A program made the translations under genes and the position numbers. Shown piece after piece: positions 1-11,700 of a DNA stretch of 64,000 nucleotides; the first letter of the stretch is position 1; the number at the start of each line of letters is the position of its first letter. Origin of the DNA: Thermohalobaculum sp039816045 (GTDB lineage: Bacteria > Pseudomonadota > Alphaproteobacteria > Rhodobacterales > Rhodobacteraceae); the NCBI GenBank assembly GCA_039816045.1, contig JBCBYB010000011.1, positions 62,001 to 126,000 of the forward strand, read 5' to 3'. Under the pieces are notes generated by a model. That model searched no databases and had not been told where the DNA came from. It was given only the letters and a program-made list of their open reading frames with translations.

Positions 1-316
1 CGTCGGCCATGGTGTGGATGCCCTCAGCCACCGCCAGCCACGAGACCGACTCGACCGTGTGCGAACCGTCCAGGTAATCCCATTCGTCGAGCTGGAATTC
101 GAAGCCCGTGCTGGTCACACGATCCGCGCGGACGGTAACCGGCTGGCTGCCCGCCAGCGTGTTGACCATCAGCACAACGACCGCGTTCTCGATGCTCAGC
201 AGGTTGCCCGCGGCGTCCGTCCCGAAGCTGATGCTGTGCCATTGCGCGGCGTTGTCCTGGCCCACCTCGACCACGCCTGCGCGTCCAATAACTTGTCCCG
301 AACCGTCGGTTGTCAT
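1..316 (-). CDS. N-terminus of a secreted RTX/VCBS-type protein (partial)
   Basis: Only the first 105 codons lie in the window; the gene runs off the left edge. The ATG at 316 is preceded by GGGGAGAG, a good ribosome binding site. The fragment reads MTTDGSGQVIGRAGVVEVGQ at its start and later contains FEFQLDEWDYLDGSHTVESV followed by SWLAVAEG. That pattern (DEW-YLDG-H-E-V-W-AV-G) is, from memory, a repeat in large secreted calcium-binding or cadherin-like proteins of Rhodobacterales, usually exported by type I secretion. No signal peptide is visible, which fits a C-terminal secretion signal. The role is probably at the cell surface or extracellular; nothing more can be said from a fragment. 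Confidence 0.7.
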   Translation of the reverse strand, partial: MTTDGSGQVIGRAGVVEVGQDNAAQWHSISFGTDAAGNLLSIENAVVVLMVNTLAGSQPVTVRADRVTSTGFEFQLDEWDYLDGSHTVESVSWLAVAEGIHTMAD

Positions 317-811
317 CCAAACTCTCCCCAGTCGACCGACCGGATGGCTGCAGCCCATCGCGGCCGGAAAATCCCCAAAGCGGTTGTGGCGGTTCCCGAC
401 GCACGCCCCTCTCGCATGCATCCGGCCACCGACCGCACGACACCCATTCGCCTTGGCGCCTCGCCCCCGACGGCTCGTTCGGAGCCGGATCAGGAGGCAC
501 CGCGCCGCGGCCCCCACAAGGTTGAGAAGGATCGGTTCCGAACTCGCACATCACGCGCCGCCCGTTCCGGACACCGGCGCTTCGACGCGGTCAGGGGACC
601 GCGCGACCGACCCACTCGCACCACACGCTGAGGAGCAAAGCACCGATTCCTTTACAACCTGTAGTGATTGCCCCGAGATCGGTCAGAAAGAGTCCCGCTC
701 CGGGACAGAAACCCCCTGAGCGCGGCGCTTTGTGCGGTTGCCTCGCCGAGGTTGCGCTGAAACTGTGCCGCGCAGTGAGATGGCCTATCAAAGAGATCCA
801 GGGAGGGACCC
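317..811. other. 495-base gap before acs; no gene recognised
   Basis: This gap separates the divergent genes at 316 (minus) and 812 (plus) and so must hold both promoters. The open frames here are shadows with no family resemblance. A short perfect inverted repeat, gtcccg-ctc-cgggac at 692-706, is the only structure I see; it has no T-tract. No clear operator or RNA gene was found. Confidence 0.5.
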
Positions 812-2752
<1,941 letters not shown>

Positions 2753-2758
2753 TCCGAC

Positions 2759-2788
2759 CGGCGCTCCCCCACTGGGTCGGGAGCGCCG
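2759..2788 (+). terminator. Hairpin terminator after acs
   Basis: A perfect 10-base inverted repeat (cggcgctccc / gggagcgccg) with a 10-base loop starts 6 bases after the acs stop. It has no T-run after the stem, so intrinsic strength is uncertain. Confidence 0.6.
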
Positions 2789-2868
2789 GGTTCGGAAAAC
2801 GGTTAACATTCGACGCGCCGTTCTGTTTACTCTCGGGACACTGGTTCGGTATCCGGGGGACAGGAAAC

Positions 2869-3681
2869 ATGGCGGGCAATTTCGGGCGCGAGGTCGGCGC
2901 AGGCGTTCTGGGCGCGGCGATCCTGGGCATTGGTCTTTTGGCGGTGAATGCGGGATCCGATGGCGGCGTGGTTCGCCTGTTCGGCGGCGTGCCGCAGGCG
3001 GACGTCACACAGCTCCAAGAGCAGTTGGAACAGGTCCAGGCGGATCTCGCAGCGCGCCCCGATCCGGAGAAGGGTGACACCGGACCCGCGGGGCCGGCTG
3101 GGCCTGCCGGTCCGCAAGGCCCCCGGGGCGCCGTTGGGCCAGAGGGGCCAGAGGGGCCCGCGGGGCCGCAGGGCGCTGCCGGGCCACAAGGCGAGCCTGG
3201 GGCGCAAGGCCCAGAAGGACCCCAGGGCGCTGCGGGTGTGCCAGGGCCACAGGGTCCGGCCGGGCCGCAAGGCGCGCCAGGTCCCGCAGGGCCGGCGGGT
3301 GCAACCGGGCCGCAGGGGGAGGCTGGACCTCAGGGCGCACCGGGTACCGACGGCGCAGCTGGGCCGCAGGGTGAGACCGGGGCGCAGGGTCCGACTGGTC
3401 CCAAAGGCGACACGGGTCCCGAGGGACCGGCCGGGCCGCAAGGCGAACCCGGTGCAGAGGGTGCCACCGGCGCAGCAGGTCCCGCAGGGCCACAGGGAGA
3501 CGCAGGCCCGCAAGGCGAGCAGGGCCCTGCCGGTCCGCAAGGCGAAGCTGGACCGCAAGGTCCCGCCGGGCCTCAAGGTGCGCCTGGACCGGAAGGTCCC
3601 GCCGGTCCGCAGGGCGAACCTGGACCTCAGGGCGAGCCTGGCCCCCAAGGACCCCAAGGAGAGCAGGGTCAGCCCGGCTGA
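2869..3681 (+). CDS. Membrane-anchored collagen-like protein
   Basis: The protein has 270 residues. Residues 1-8 are polar, 9-28 form a hydrophobic Ala/Gly/Leu anchor or uncleaved signal, and 44-64 (QADVTQLQEQLEQVQADLAA) form a short coiled coil that could nucleate trimers. From Gly69 to the C-terminus there are 67 uninterrupted Gly-X-Y triplets rich in GPQ, GPA, GEP and GAP. This is the bacterial collagen triple-helix signature, with Pro in X and mostly Gln/Ala/Glu in Y and no C-terminal globular domain. It probably forms a surface or periplasmic rod. The start ATG follows the weak site ggacaggaaac. The gene stands alone. The repeat DNA is expected to be prone to slippage and assembly error. 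Its partner is unknown. Confidence 0.85.
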   Translation: MAGNFGREVGAGVLGAAILGIGLLAVNAGSDGGVVRLFGGVPQADVTQLQEQLEQVQADLAARPDPEKGDTGPAGPAGPAGPQGPRGAVGPEGPEGPAGPQGAAGPQGEPGAQGPEGPQGAAGVPGPQGPAGPQGAPGPAGPAGATGPQGEAGPQGAPGTDGAAGPQGETGAQGPTGPKGDTGPEGPAGPQGEPGAEGATGAAGPAGPQGDAGPQGEQGPAGPQGEAGPQGPAGPQGAPGPEGPAGPQGEPGPQGEPGPQGPQGEQGQPG

Positions 3682-4039
3682 CCGCTCCTATCTACCGCGC
3701 GATACCGGCTTGGGACGTCATGATCGTCCCCGGCCGGGCAGCCGTTGGGTCTGCATCAGTCGTTACGAGCGCAGTTTGTTTCAGATCGCGATCTGACAGC
3801 CTCGGATCTCACTCCGCCCGCTGTGAAGACGCCCCCAGAAGCAGAGTGCGTGAAACGGGCGTCATGGTGAACGACACCGTCGTCGACTGATGACGCATCT
3901 CTGACGGGCGCGTGCCGCGATTGCGGGCGGCACGACGCCCCAGACGGTTTGACCAGGCAAGGCCGCTTAGAGACCTCTCCCGGGCGGCCCCCCTCAGACC
4001 TGGCGCTCGAACGCGCGTTCCCCGGCGCGCGGGGAGCGA
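3682..4039. other. 358-base convergent intergenic region
   Basis: This lies between the ends of the collagen-like gene and the lysine-rich gene. I see no coding frame of recognised type. The only structure noted is the palindrome cagatcgcgatctg near 3783-3796. No convincing terminator with a T-run is visible. Confidence 0.45.
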
Positions 4040-5050
4040 TCAGCCGCCGGCTTTGGCCGTCTTCTCATCGTCCAGGGCCGCTCTAAGAAGGTCCTCAAAC
4101 TCTTCCCGCCGCTTGGCAATCTCGCGCCACGTCTTGAGGTGTTTGACCCCAGCCTTTTCCTCCTCGGTCCCCTTCTTGATGAGTTCCTTGGCCTTTGCCC
4201 GGTCGCTGCTCTTGACCTTCTCGAACTCGTCTTTGAGCTTACCGAGGTTCTCGAGGCTGCGCTTATAGTCCGTATAGCCGACCTCGGCTTCGTTGTTGAA
4301 CCGGAAGAGGTCTTCGCGCAGTTTTTCGAAGATCTTGCCTTCATGTTTGGCGCAGATCTTCGAGTTCGCGAGATAGGCCTTGCGGTTCTCCTCGCGGATC
4401 TTGTCGGCCTGCTTTATTGACGCTGGGACATCGACTTTAACCGGCCATTTCAGTTCTTCGCGCGATTTCTTGCCCGACTGGTAGTCGGCGTGGATGTCCA
4501 TCATGGTTGTCAGGTCACCAGACCAGTCTTCGAACAAACCGATGATCTGCTCGTCCTTCTTTTTGGCCTCATCGTAGACCTTGCTCTGGTCCGGGCCGGC
4601 CTTGTCGAACTGCTTTTTTTGCGCCTGAAGCTCATCGATGGGTTTTTTCAACGCACCGACCGTTGCTTCCCAGCTCTTGAGCGCCGCCTCATACTCCTTC
4701 AAATCCGGCCCGGCATCGGGATCGCCTTTGAGCTCGTCGAGAAAACCGGTGTAGGCCTTGCGGTTCTTCACCTCGTTATCGTAGTTCTTCTTGTGCTCAA
4801 TGGGCTTCGTAATCTCCCATTTCAGGGTTTTGGCTGGCTTGCCGCCGCCCGCTAGCGCGGCCATCGTGTCCTTGCCGGCAACACCGGTCACCTTGAGCCC
4901 CGACTTTTTCTGGAACGCCTTCACACCCGCTTCGGTGCCTTTGCCGAAGATGCCGTCGACCGCGAGCTTCGGCTTTGCCCCGGCCTTGTTCAGCTTCTCC
5001 TGAAGCGCTGAAACGTCTTTGCCCTTAGACCCTTTCTTGAGATCTGCCAC
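4040..5050 (-). CDS. Peptidoglycan-binding domain protein with lysine-rich coiled-coil body
   Basis: I place the start at a GTG at 5050 because AAGGA lies 6 bases upstream; a longer TTG start at 5065 would put that site inside the gene. The product is then 336 residues. Residues about 3-70 are a PG_binding_1 repeat domain (KKGSKGKDVSALQEKLNKAG, VDGIFGKGTEAGVKAFQKKS, AGKDTMAALAGGG), which usually binds cell-wall glycan. The remaining residues are a charged Lys/Glu helical region (KELIKKGTEEEKAGVKHLK) with no family I recognise. No signal peptide is seen, so it may act inside the cell or travel through a non-Sec route. It stands alone, convergent with the collagen-like gene. Codon and base use look less GC-rich than its neighbours. 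Confidence 0.75.
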   Translation of the reverse strand: MADLKKGSKGKDVSALQEKLNKAGAKPKLAVDGIFGKGTEAGVKAFQKKSGLKVTGVAGKDTMAALAGGGKPAKTLKWEITKPIEHKKNYDNEVKNRKAYTGFLDELKGDPDAGPDLKEYEAALKSWEATVGALKKPIDELQAQKKQFDKAGPDQSKVYDEAKKKDEQIIGLFEDWSGDLTTMMDIHADYQSGKKSREELKWPVKVDVPASIKQADKIREENRKAYLANSKICAKHEGKIFEKLREDLFRFNNEAEVGYTDYKRSLENLGKLKDEFEKVKSSDRAKAKELIKKGTEEEKAGVKHLKTWREIAKRREEFEDLLRAALDDEKTAKAGG

Positions 5051-5139
5051 TTGGGATCCTTTCAATCAAAAGACCCCACACCTCTGCACCCCGCTGGACA
5101 GCCTAGCAAACGGCCGACACCGGCGGAAGCGCGAAGGGT

Positions 5140-8001
5140 TTACTCGGCCGCCATACGCCCGGCCTTGACCAGCATCGGGCGGAGATACCGCCCGGTGTGG
5201 CTGGCCTCGACCTCGGCGACCTCCTCCGGCGTGCCCATCGCGACAACCTCGCCGCCGCCATCGCCGCCCTCGGGCCCGAGATCCACGATCCAGTCGGCGC
5301 ATTTGACCACGTCGAGGTTGTGCTCGATCACCACCACGGTGTTGCCGGCCTCCACCAGCTCCTGCAGCACCTCAAGCAGCTTGCGCACATCCTCGAAGTG
5401 CAGACCCGTCGTGGGCTCATCCAGGATGTAGAGCGTGCGCCCGGTCGCCTTTTTAGACAGCTCCTTCGAGAGCTTGACCCGCTGCGCCTCGCCGCCGGAG
5501 AGCGTGGTCGCCTGCTGCCCGATCTTGATGTAGCCGAGGCCAACGCGCTCCAGCGTCTCCAGCTTGTCGCGGATCATTGGGATCGCCTCGAAGAACGGCA
5601 CCCCGTCCTCCACCGTCATGTCCAGCACATCGGCGATGGACTTGCCCTTGTAGCGGACCTCCAGTGTCTCGCGGTTGTAGCGCTTGCCCTGGCAGGTCTC
5701 ACAGGTAACGTAGACATCGGGCAGGAAGTGCATCTCGATCTTGATGACGCCATCGCCCTGGCAGGCCTCGCAGCGCCCGCCCTTGACGTTGAAGCTGAAC
5801 CGCCCGGGTTTGTAGCCGCGGGCCTTCGCCTCCGGCAGCCCGGCGAACCAGTCCCGGATCGGGGTGAAGGCGCCGGTATAGGTCGCGGGGTTCGAGCGCG
5901 GGGTGCGTCCGATCGGTGACTGGTCGATGTCGATCACCTTGTCGAGCTGGTCGAGCCCTTTGATGCGTTTGCATGGAGCCGGTTGGGTGCGCGCACCGTT
6001 CAACCGGGCCGCCGCAGTCTTGTAGAGCGTCTCGATGGTGAGCGTCGACTTGCCCCCGCCCGAGACCCCGGTGATGCAGGTCAGCGTGCCGAGCGGGATC
6101 TTGGCGGACACGTCCTTGAGGTTGTTGCCGCGCGCGCCCTCGATGGTCAGCCATTTGCCGTTGCCCGGGCGCCGCTCCGGCGGGATGGCGATCTCGCGGG
6201 TGCCCGTCAGATAGGCGCCAGTGACCGAGGCAGGCGCCGCCGCGACCTCTTCCGGCTTGCCCTCCGCAATGATCTTGCCGCCATGCACGCCGGCGCCGAG
6301 TCCGATATCGATCACATGGTCCGCGGTGCGGATCGCCTCCTCGTCATGCTCGACCACGATCACCGTGTTGCCCTGGTCGCGCAGGCCCCGCAGGCTCTCG
6401 AGCAACCGCCCATTGTCCCGCTGATGCAGCCCGATGGAAGGTTCGTCGAGCACATAGAGCACGCCCGTGAGGCCCGAGCCGATCTGGCTCGCCAGCCGGA
6501 TCCGCTGGCTCTCCCCACCCGAGAGCGTGCCGGCATTGCGCGCCAGCGTCAGATAGTCGAGCCCCACATTCACCAGGAACCCGAGCCGCTCGCGGATCTC
6601 CTTCAGGATCGGCTCCGCGATCTCCCGCTTCTGCGCAGACAACGCCGCCGGGGCCGCGCGCACCCAGTCGAGCGCGTCGCGGATCGAGAGCTGCGTGATC
6701 TCGCCGATATGCCGCCCGCCGATCTTGACCGCCAGCGCCTCTTCGCGGAGACGATGCCCGCCGCACGCCCCACAGGCCCGGTTCGCCTGATAGCGCTCGA
6801 ACTCCTCACGCATCATCGCGGAATCGGTCTCGCGATAGCGCCGCTCCATGTTGGGGATCACGCCCTCGAACACGCGCTTCACCGAGTAGATCCGCCCGCC
6901 ATCGTCGAAGCGGAACTGGATCTCTTCGTCGCCAGAGCCGTAGAGCATCACCTGCTTGGCATAGTCGGGCAGCGTCTCCCACGGATCCGTCGCCGAGAAA
7001 TCGTAGTGTTTCGAGAGCGCCTGCAGGGTCTGGCGGAAATGCGGGGTCTTCGACTTCGCCCAAGGCGCCAGCGCCCCGGCCATCAGCGACAACCCACGAT
7101 CCGGCACCACCAGATCCTCGTCGAAGAAGAGCTCGATCCCGAGGCCGCCACAGGCCGGGCAGGCCCCGAACGGCGCGTTGAACGAGAACAGCCGCGGCTC
7201 GATCTCCGCGATGGTGAAGCCACTGACCGGGCAGGCGAATTTCTCCGAGAAGGTGATGCGCTCCGGATCGCCTTCCTTTGGCGCCGTCTCGATCACCGCA
7301 ATCCCATCGGCGAGGCCCAGTGCGGTCGCGAAGCTGTCGGCAAGGCGGGTCTCGATGCCCTCCTTCACCACGATCCGGTCGACCACGACGTCGATGTCAT
7401 GGCGGAACTTCTTGTCGAGCGTGGGCGGGCTGTCGAGCTCATGGAACTGCCCGTCCACCTTCACCCGGCTATAGCCTTGTTTGCGGAGCTCCTGGAACTC
7501 CTTCACATAGGAGCCCTTGCGGTCGCGGATGATCGGCGCAAGCAGATAGGCGCGCGTGCCTTCCTCCAGGGCCAGCACCCGGTCGACCATCTCCGAGACC
7601 TGTTGCGCCTCGATCGGCATCCCTGTCGCAGGGGAGTAGGGCGTGCCCGCCCGCGCGAACAGCAGCCGCAGATAGTCGTAGATCTCGGTCACCGTGCCGA
7701 CGGTCGAGCGCGGGTTCTTCGAGGTGGTCTTCTGCTCGATCGAGATCGCGGGCGAGAGCCCCTCGATATGGTCCACATCCGGCTTCTGCATCATCTGCAG
7801 GAACTGCCGGGCATAGGCGCTGAGGCTCTCGACATACCGTCGCTGCCCCTCGGCATAGATCGTGTCGAACGCCAACGAGGATTTGCCGGACCCCGAGAGC
7901 CCGGTGATCACCGTCAGCTCGTTGCGCGGGATGTCGACATCGACACCCTTGAGGTTGTGCTCACGCGCCCCGCGCACAGAGATGTGTTTCTGCTCGGCCA
8001 T
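5140..8001 (-). CDS. uvrA: UvrABC excinuclease subunit A
   Basis: This 953-residue protein is the damage-recognition ATPase of nucleotide excision repair. Two ABC ATPase modules are visible: Walker A GLSGSGKSSLAFDTIYAEG near residue 31 with signature LSGGESQRIRLASQ, and a second Walker A GVSGGGKSTLTIETLYK with LSGGEAQRVKLSKEL. The second Walker A has Gly where Ser is usual (GVSGSGKST), which is tolerated. Zinc-binding pairs CPACGG, CGACGG and CEACQGDG/CETCQG are present, as are Walker B plus H-loops (LDEPSIGLHQRD, LDEPTTGLHFED). A LexA-like box at 8075-8089 lies 74 bases upstream of the start, as expected for an SOS gene in this order. Confidence 0.97.
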   Translation of the reverse strand: MAEQKHISVRGAREHNLKGVDVDIPRNELTVITGLSGSGKSSLAFDTIYAEGQRRYVESLSAYARQFLQMMQKPDVDHIEGLSPAISIEQKTTSKNPRSTVGTVTEIYDYLRLLFARAGTPYSPATGMPIEAQQVSEMVDRVLALEEGTRAYLLAPIIRDRKGSYVKEFQELRKQGYSRVKVDGQFHELDSPPTLDKKFRHDIDVVVDRIVVKEGIETRLADSFATALGLADGIAVIETAPKEGDPERITFSEKFACPVSGFTIAEIEPRLFSFNAPFGACPACGGLGIELFFDEDLVVPDRGLSLMAGALAPWAKSKTPHFRQTLQALSKHYDFSATDPWETLPDYAKQVMLYGSGDEEIQFRFDDGGRIYSVKRVFEGVIPNMERRYRETDSAMMREEFERYQANRACGACGGHRLREEALAVKIGGRHIGEITQLSIRDALDWVRAAPAALSAQKREIAEPILKEIRERLGFLVNVGLDYLTLARNAGTLSGGESQRIRLASQIGSGLTGVLYVLDEPSIGLHQRDNGRLLESLRGLRDQGNTVIVVEHDEEAIRTADHVIDIGLGAGVHGGKIIAEGKPEEVAAAPASVTGAYLTGTREIAIPPERRPGNGKWLTIEGARGNNLKDVSAKIPLGTLTCITGVSGGGKSTLTIETLYKTAAARLNGARTQPAPCKRIKGLDQLDKVIDIDQSPIGRTPRSNPATYTGAFTPIRDWFAGLPEAKARGYKPGRFSFNVKGGRCEACQGDGVIKIEMHFLPDVYVTCETCQGKRYNRETLEVRYKGKSIADVLDMTVEDGVPFFEAIPMIRDKLETLERVGLGYIKIGQQATTLSGGEAQRVKLSKELSKKATGRTLYILDEPTTGLHFEDVRKLLEVLQELVEAGNTVVVIEHNLDVVKCADWIVDLGPEGGDGGGEVVAMGTPEEVAEVEASHTGRYLRPMLVKAGRMAAE

Positions 8002-8074
8002 GGGTCCCCGCCGGTCATTGGATCACCCCGGCCAGATAGCAGCCGTGGCCAAAAATGCGAGTCGCTCGATTTGT

Positions 8075-8089
8075 AAACAAAACAGGAAC
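8075..8089. promoter_or_regulatory. Probable LexA (SOS) box, one mismatch
   Basis: The site reads AAAC-N7-GAAC on the plus strand (GTTC-N7-GTTT on the minus strand) in the uvrA / 8172 divergent intergenic region. The alphaproteobacterial LexA consensus is GTTC-N7-GTTC, so there is one mismatch. A perfect copy controls imuA in this window at 14499-14513. Confidence 0.6.
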
Positions 8090-8171
8090 AAATTGCCAGC
8101 CGCTTGCGAAACCCTTTGACATGGCCGTCGGACAGGGGCAGGGAGCGCCCCAATCGAACAGGAGTGATTGC

Positions 8172-8678
8172 ATGAGCAGCCCGATGCCCTCCCCCGCCGA
8201 GCTCGCGGCGTTGCCCGCCGGCCGCACGCTGGTCTCCTTCCGTCTCGGCACCGAACCCACCGGAAAGGTGGTGCTGCTGAAGATGCGCACCGAGGATGGC
8301 CGCTCGGAGGCCCTGCTGCTGGCGACCCCGGTGGCGCTCCACATCCGCGACCGGATCGCCGAGAATCTGCGCGCCAAGCCCGGTCTGTCGGAGGTGCCGA
8401 AGGATGACGCCTTCTTCGCGGCCCAGCCGGAGATCGTGCCCGAGGACTGGTCGCCAGACAGCGCCCATGTGGGCACCCCGCGCGGCGCCCATGTGGAGAC
8501 GGCGGGCCAAAGCTGCGTCATCGCCTTTCCGATGGATGACGCTGGGGACGATGCGGGCACCTACACCGCCTGCCGGATGACCCCGCTCCAGGCCGCCTAT
8601 TTCCTGCACGCGATCAACGCGGCGGAGGAGAACGGCGATCTCGGCGGCGACGGCAAGGCAGACAAGACCGTCCATTGA
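8172..8678 (+). CDS. Conserved hypothetical protein, 168 aa
   Basis: The start ATG at 8172 is set by AGGAGTG 5-11 bases upstream; a longer frame back to 8055 would overlap the uvrA promoter and LexA box. The product begins MSSPMPSPAELAALPAGRTL and ends AAEENGDLGGDGKADKTVH. It has no signal peptide, membrane segment or motif that I recognise. The C-terminal part CRMTPLQAAYFLHAINAAEE looks helical. It is divergent from uvrA and shares the region holding the probable LexA box, so damage induction is possible but not shown. I do not know its function. Confidence 0.75.
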   Translation: MSSPMPSPAELAALPAGRTLVSFRLGTEPTGKVVLLKMRTEDGRSEALLLATPVALHIRDRIAENLRAKPGLSEVPKDDAFFAAQPEIVPEDWSPDSAHVGTPRGAHVETAGQSCVIAFPMDDAGDDAGTYTACRMTPLQAAYFLHAINAAEENGDLGGDGKADKTVH

Positions 8679-8795
8679 CCCAAGCCCCTGCGCGCCGGTG
8701 CTGCGGAGCGCGGGGTGGGTGGGCGGGAGCGCTCTGCAGCGGCGCGCGCAGGGGCGCGAGCAGGGGCGCTCCGGCGGGTGTTCGGGGTGGCGCCC
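8679..8795. repeat. G-rich hairpin/quadruplex element downstream of dnaE2
   Basis: This is the convergent gap between the 168-aa gene and dnaE2. It contains ggggtgggtgggcggg at 8712-8727, four G-runs with single-base loops, a textbook G-quadruplex pattern on the plus strand. It lies between imperfect inverted repeats (cccctgcgcgccg near 8685 and cggcgcgcgcagggg near 8740-8754). It may act as a two-way terminator. A related element occurs at 12090-12237. Confidence 0.55.
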
Positions 8796-11700
8796 TTAGT
8801 GAAAATCCCGGCTCTTCGGAATGATCCGCACATCCCGCGGATGCCCGCGCGGGTTCTGGCGCGAGGGTTTTACGCGCGCATCCTCCGCCACGGGACGTTG
8901 CACCTCGTCGGCCCGTGCCAGCCCGTGCGTGCCCATCTCGCGCACCGCATCCTCCGAGAGCAGCGCCAGATCCGCCGTCCGGTCGATCAGCGTCTCCGCC
9001 ACCACATGGGTCACCCCCTCGGCCCGCTGCACCCGGCCGCGCACCATCAGCACCCGCGCGCCCATCACCACCGGACGGAACCGCGCCGCCACCCGCTGCC
9101 AGACCACGATGTTGGCGATCCCGGTCTCGTCCTCCACGGTCACGAAGACCACGCCCTTGGCCGAGCCCGGCTTCTGACGCACCAGAACCACGCCGGCGAG
9201 GCTGACGCGGGCACCGTTGGGGGCAGCTACCGCGGCGGCCGTCGTCGCGATCCGCTGGGCCTTCAGCCGCGCCCGCAGGAACTCCATCGGATGGCCTTTG
9301 AGCGAGAGCCGCGTGGTCTGGAAATCCTGCACCACATGCTCCGAGCGCGGCATCGCTGGCAGCTGTGCGGCGCCCTCCGCCGGCCGCTCGCCTCCCTGCT
9401 CGGCCACCCCAGCGGCAGCAAAGAGCGGCAGCGCCCGCCCCGGCGCCTCGCCCCGCACGGCCCAGAGGGCTGCCCGCCGGTCGAGCCCGATCGAGCGGAA
9501 CCCGTCCGCCGCCGCCAACCGCTCCAGCGTCGCCCGCGCCACCCCTGACCGGCTGCGGATCGCGGCCATGTCCGGATAGCCCTCCCCGCGCGCCTCGACC
9601 AAAGCCGCGGCCTCGTCCTCACGCAGCCCATCGACCATCCGCAGTCCGAGCCGCACGGCAAACCCCGTACCCACGGCCTCCAGCGTGCAGTCCCAGGCGC
9701 TCGCGTTCACATCCGGCCCGCGCACCTCCACCCCGTGCTCGCGCGCATCCCGCACGATCTGCGCCGGCGCATAGAACCCCATGGGCTGCGAGTTCAAGAG
9801 CGCACAGCAGAACACATCCGGGTGGTGGCATTTGATCCAGGAGGACACATAGACCAACAGCGCGAAGCTCGCCGCATGGCTCTCCGGGAAGCCATACTCG
9901 CCGAACCCCTTGATCTGATCAAAGCAGCGGGCCGCGAACTCCGGCTCATAGCCGCGGCGGATCATCCCCTCCACCATCTTGTCCTGATAGTGCTGGATCG
10001 TCCCCACCCGCCGGAAGGTCGCCATGGCGCGGCGCAACCCGTTCGCCTCGTCGGGGCTGAACTTCGCCGCGTCGATGGCAATCTGCATCGCCTGCTCCTG
10101 GAACAACGGCACGCCGAGGGTGCGCCCGAGGATCTGCTCCAGCTCGTCCTCCGGGCCGTAGCGCGGGCTCGGCGAGGGGTAGATCACCATGTCCTTGCCC
10201 TGGCGGCGGCGGAGATAGGGGTGCACCATCTCCCCCTGGATCGGCCCGGGCCGCACGATCGCAACCTCGATCACCAGATCATAGAAGGTGCGCGGGCGCA
10301 GCCGCGGCAGCATGTTCATCTGCGCCCGGCTCTCGACCTGGAAGACCCCGAGGCTGTCGGCCCGGCAGAGCATGTCGTAGGTCGGCTTGTCCTCGTCCGG
10401 CAGGGTCGCGAGGCTGTAGTCCAGCCCCTTGTGGTCGCGCATCAGGTGGAACGCCTTGCGGATGCAGGAGAGCATGCCGAGCGCCAGCACATCGACCTTC
10501 ATGATCCCGAGGGCGGCGATGTCGTCCTTGTCCCACTCGATGAAGGTGCGGTCGGCCATGGCGGCGTTGCCCACCGGCACCGTCTCGGTCAAGAGCCCGC
10601 GGGTGAGCACGAACCCGCCCACATGCTGGGAGAGGTGGCGCGGCATCCCGATCAGCTGGCGCGTGAGGATGATGGCGCGGCGGATCTCCGGCGCGTCGGG
10701 GTCGAGGCCCGCATGGCGGATGTGCTCGATGTCCACATCCTTGCCCCAGGAGCCCCAGACCGTGCCCGCGATGGCGCCCGAGATGTCCTCCGACAGCCCC
10801 AGCGCCTTGCAGACCTCGCGCACCGCCGAGCGCGGGCGATAGCAGATCACGGTCGCTGTCAGCGCCGCCCGGTCGCGGCCATAGCGGCGGTAGACATACT
10901 GTATGACCTCCTCGCGTCGCTCATGCTCGAAGTCGACGTCGATGTCCGGGGGTTCGCGCCGCTCCTTCGACAGGAACCGCTCGAACAGCAGGTTGGATTT
11001 GTCCGGATCGACCGAGGTGATGCCGAGGCAGAAGCAGACCGCCGAGTTCGCCGCCGAGCCGCGCCCCTGGCAGAGGATCTTGTGCCGCCGCGCCCAGGCG
11101 ACGATGTCGTGGACGGTGAGGAAATAGGGGGCGTAGGCGAGCTCCGCGATCAGCTTCAGCTCCTTGACCACGGCGGCGCGCACCCGCTCCGGCACCCCGT
11201 CCGGATAGCGCCAGGCCGCCCCCTGCCAGGTCAGCGCCTCGAGGTGGGACTGGGGCGTCGTGTCGGCGGGGACAGGCTCCTCCGGATACTCATAGGCCAG
11301 TTCGTCGAGGGAGAAGCGCGCGCGCTCGAGGATCTCGGTGGTGGCGGCCAGCGCTGCCTCATGCCCGCGAAAGAGATGCGCCATTTCTTCAGGCGATTTC
11401 AGGTGCCGCTCTGCGTTGGCCGCGAGGAGATGTCCGGCGTTCGCGACCGTGGTGCCCTCTCGGATCGCGGTCATCACGTCCTGCAAGGGCCGCCGATTGG
11501 GGATGTGGGTGAGAGGCTCGGCCGTGGCGACGAGCGGCACACCGGTGGCGGCGCCCAGTTCGGCCAGACGGGCGATCCGCTCCGCATCGCGCCCCCGCCG
11601 GCCATGGCGCGCGGCAAGCCACAGCCGCCCGGGCCAGAGCTTCGCCAGACGCTGGGTGAGGGCGGCAAAGGCGGGGGGCGGTCGCAACCCGGGCGGCGGC

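Noticed and set aside
2827..3657. Minus-strand repetitive frame opposite the collagen-like gene
   Set aside because: Complement of the Gly-X-Y repeats; repetitive only because the sense strand is.
3150..3680. CRISPR-like short repeats
   Set aside because: The repeats are in-frame Gly-X-Y codons of varied sequence without constant repeat and spacer lengths.
5983..8076. Long plus-strand open frame inside uvrA
   Set aside because: Antisense shadow of uvrA with Arg/Leu/His bias; no domain match.
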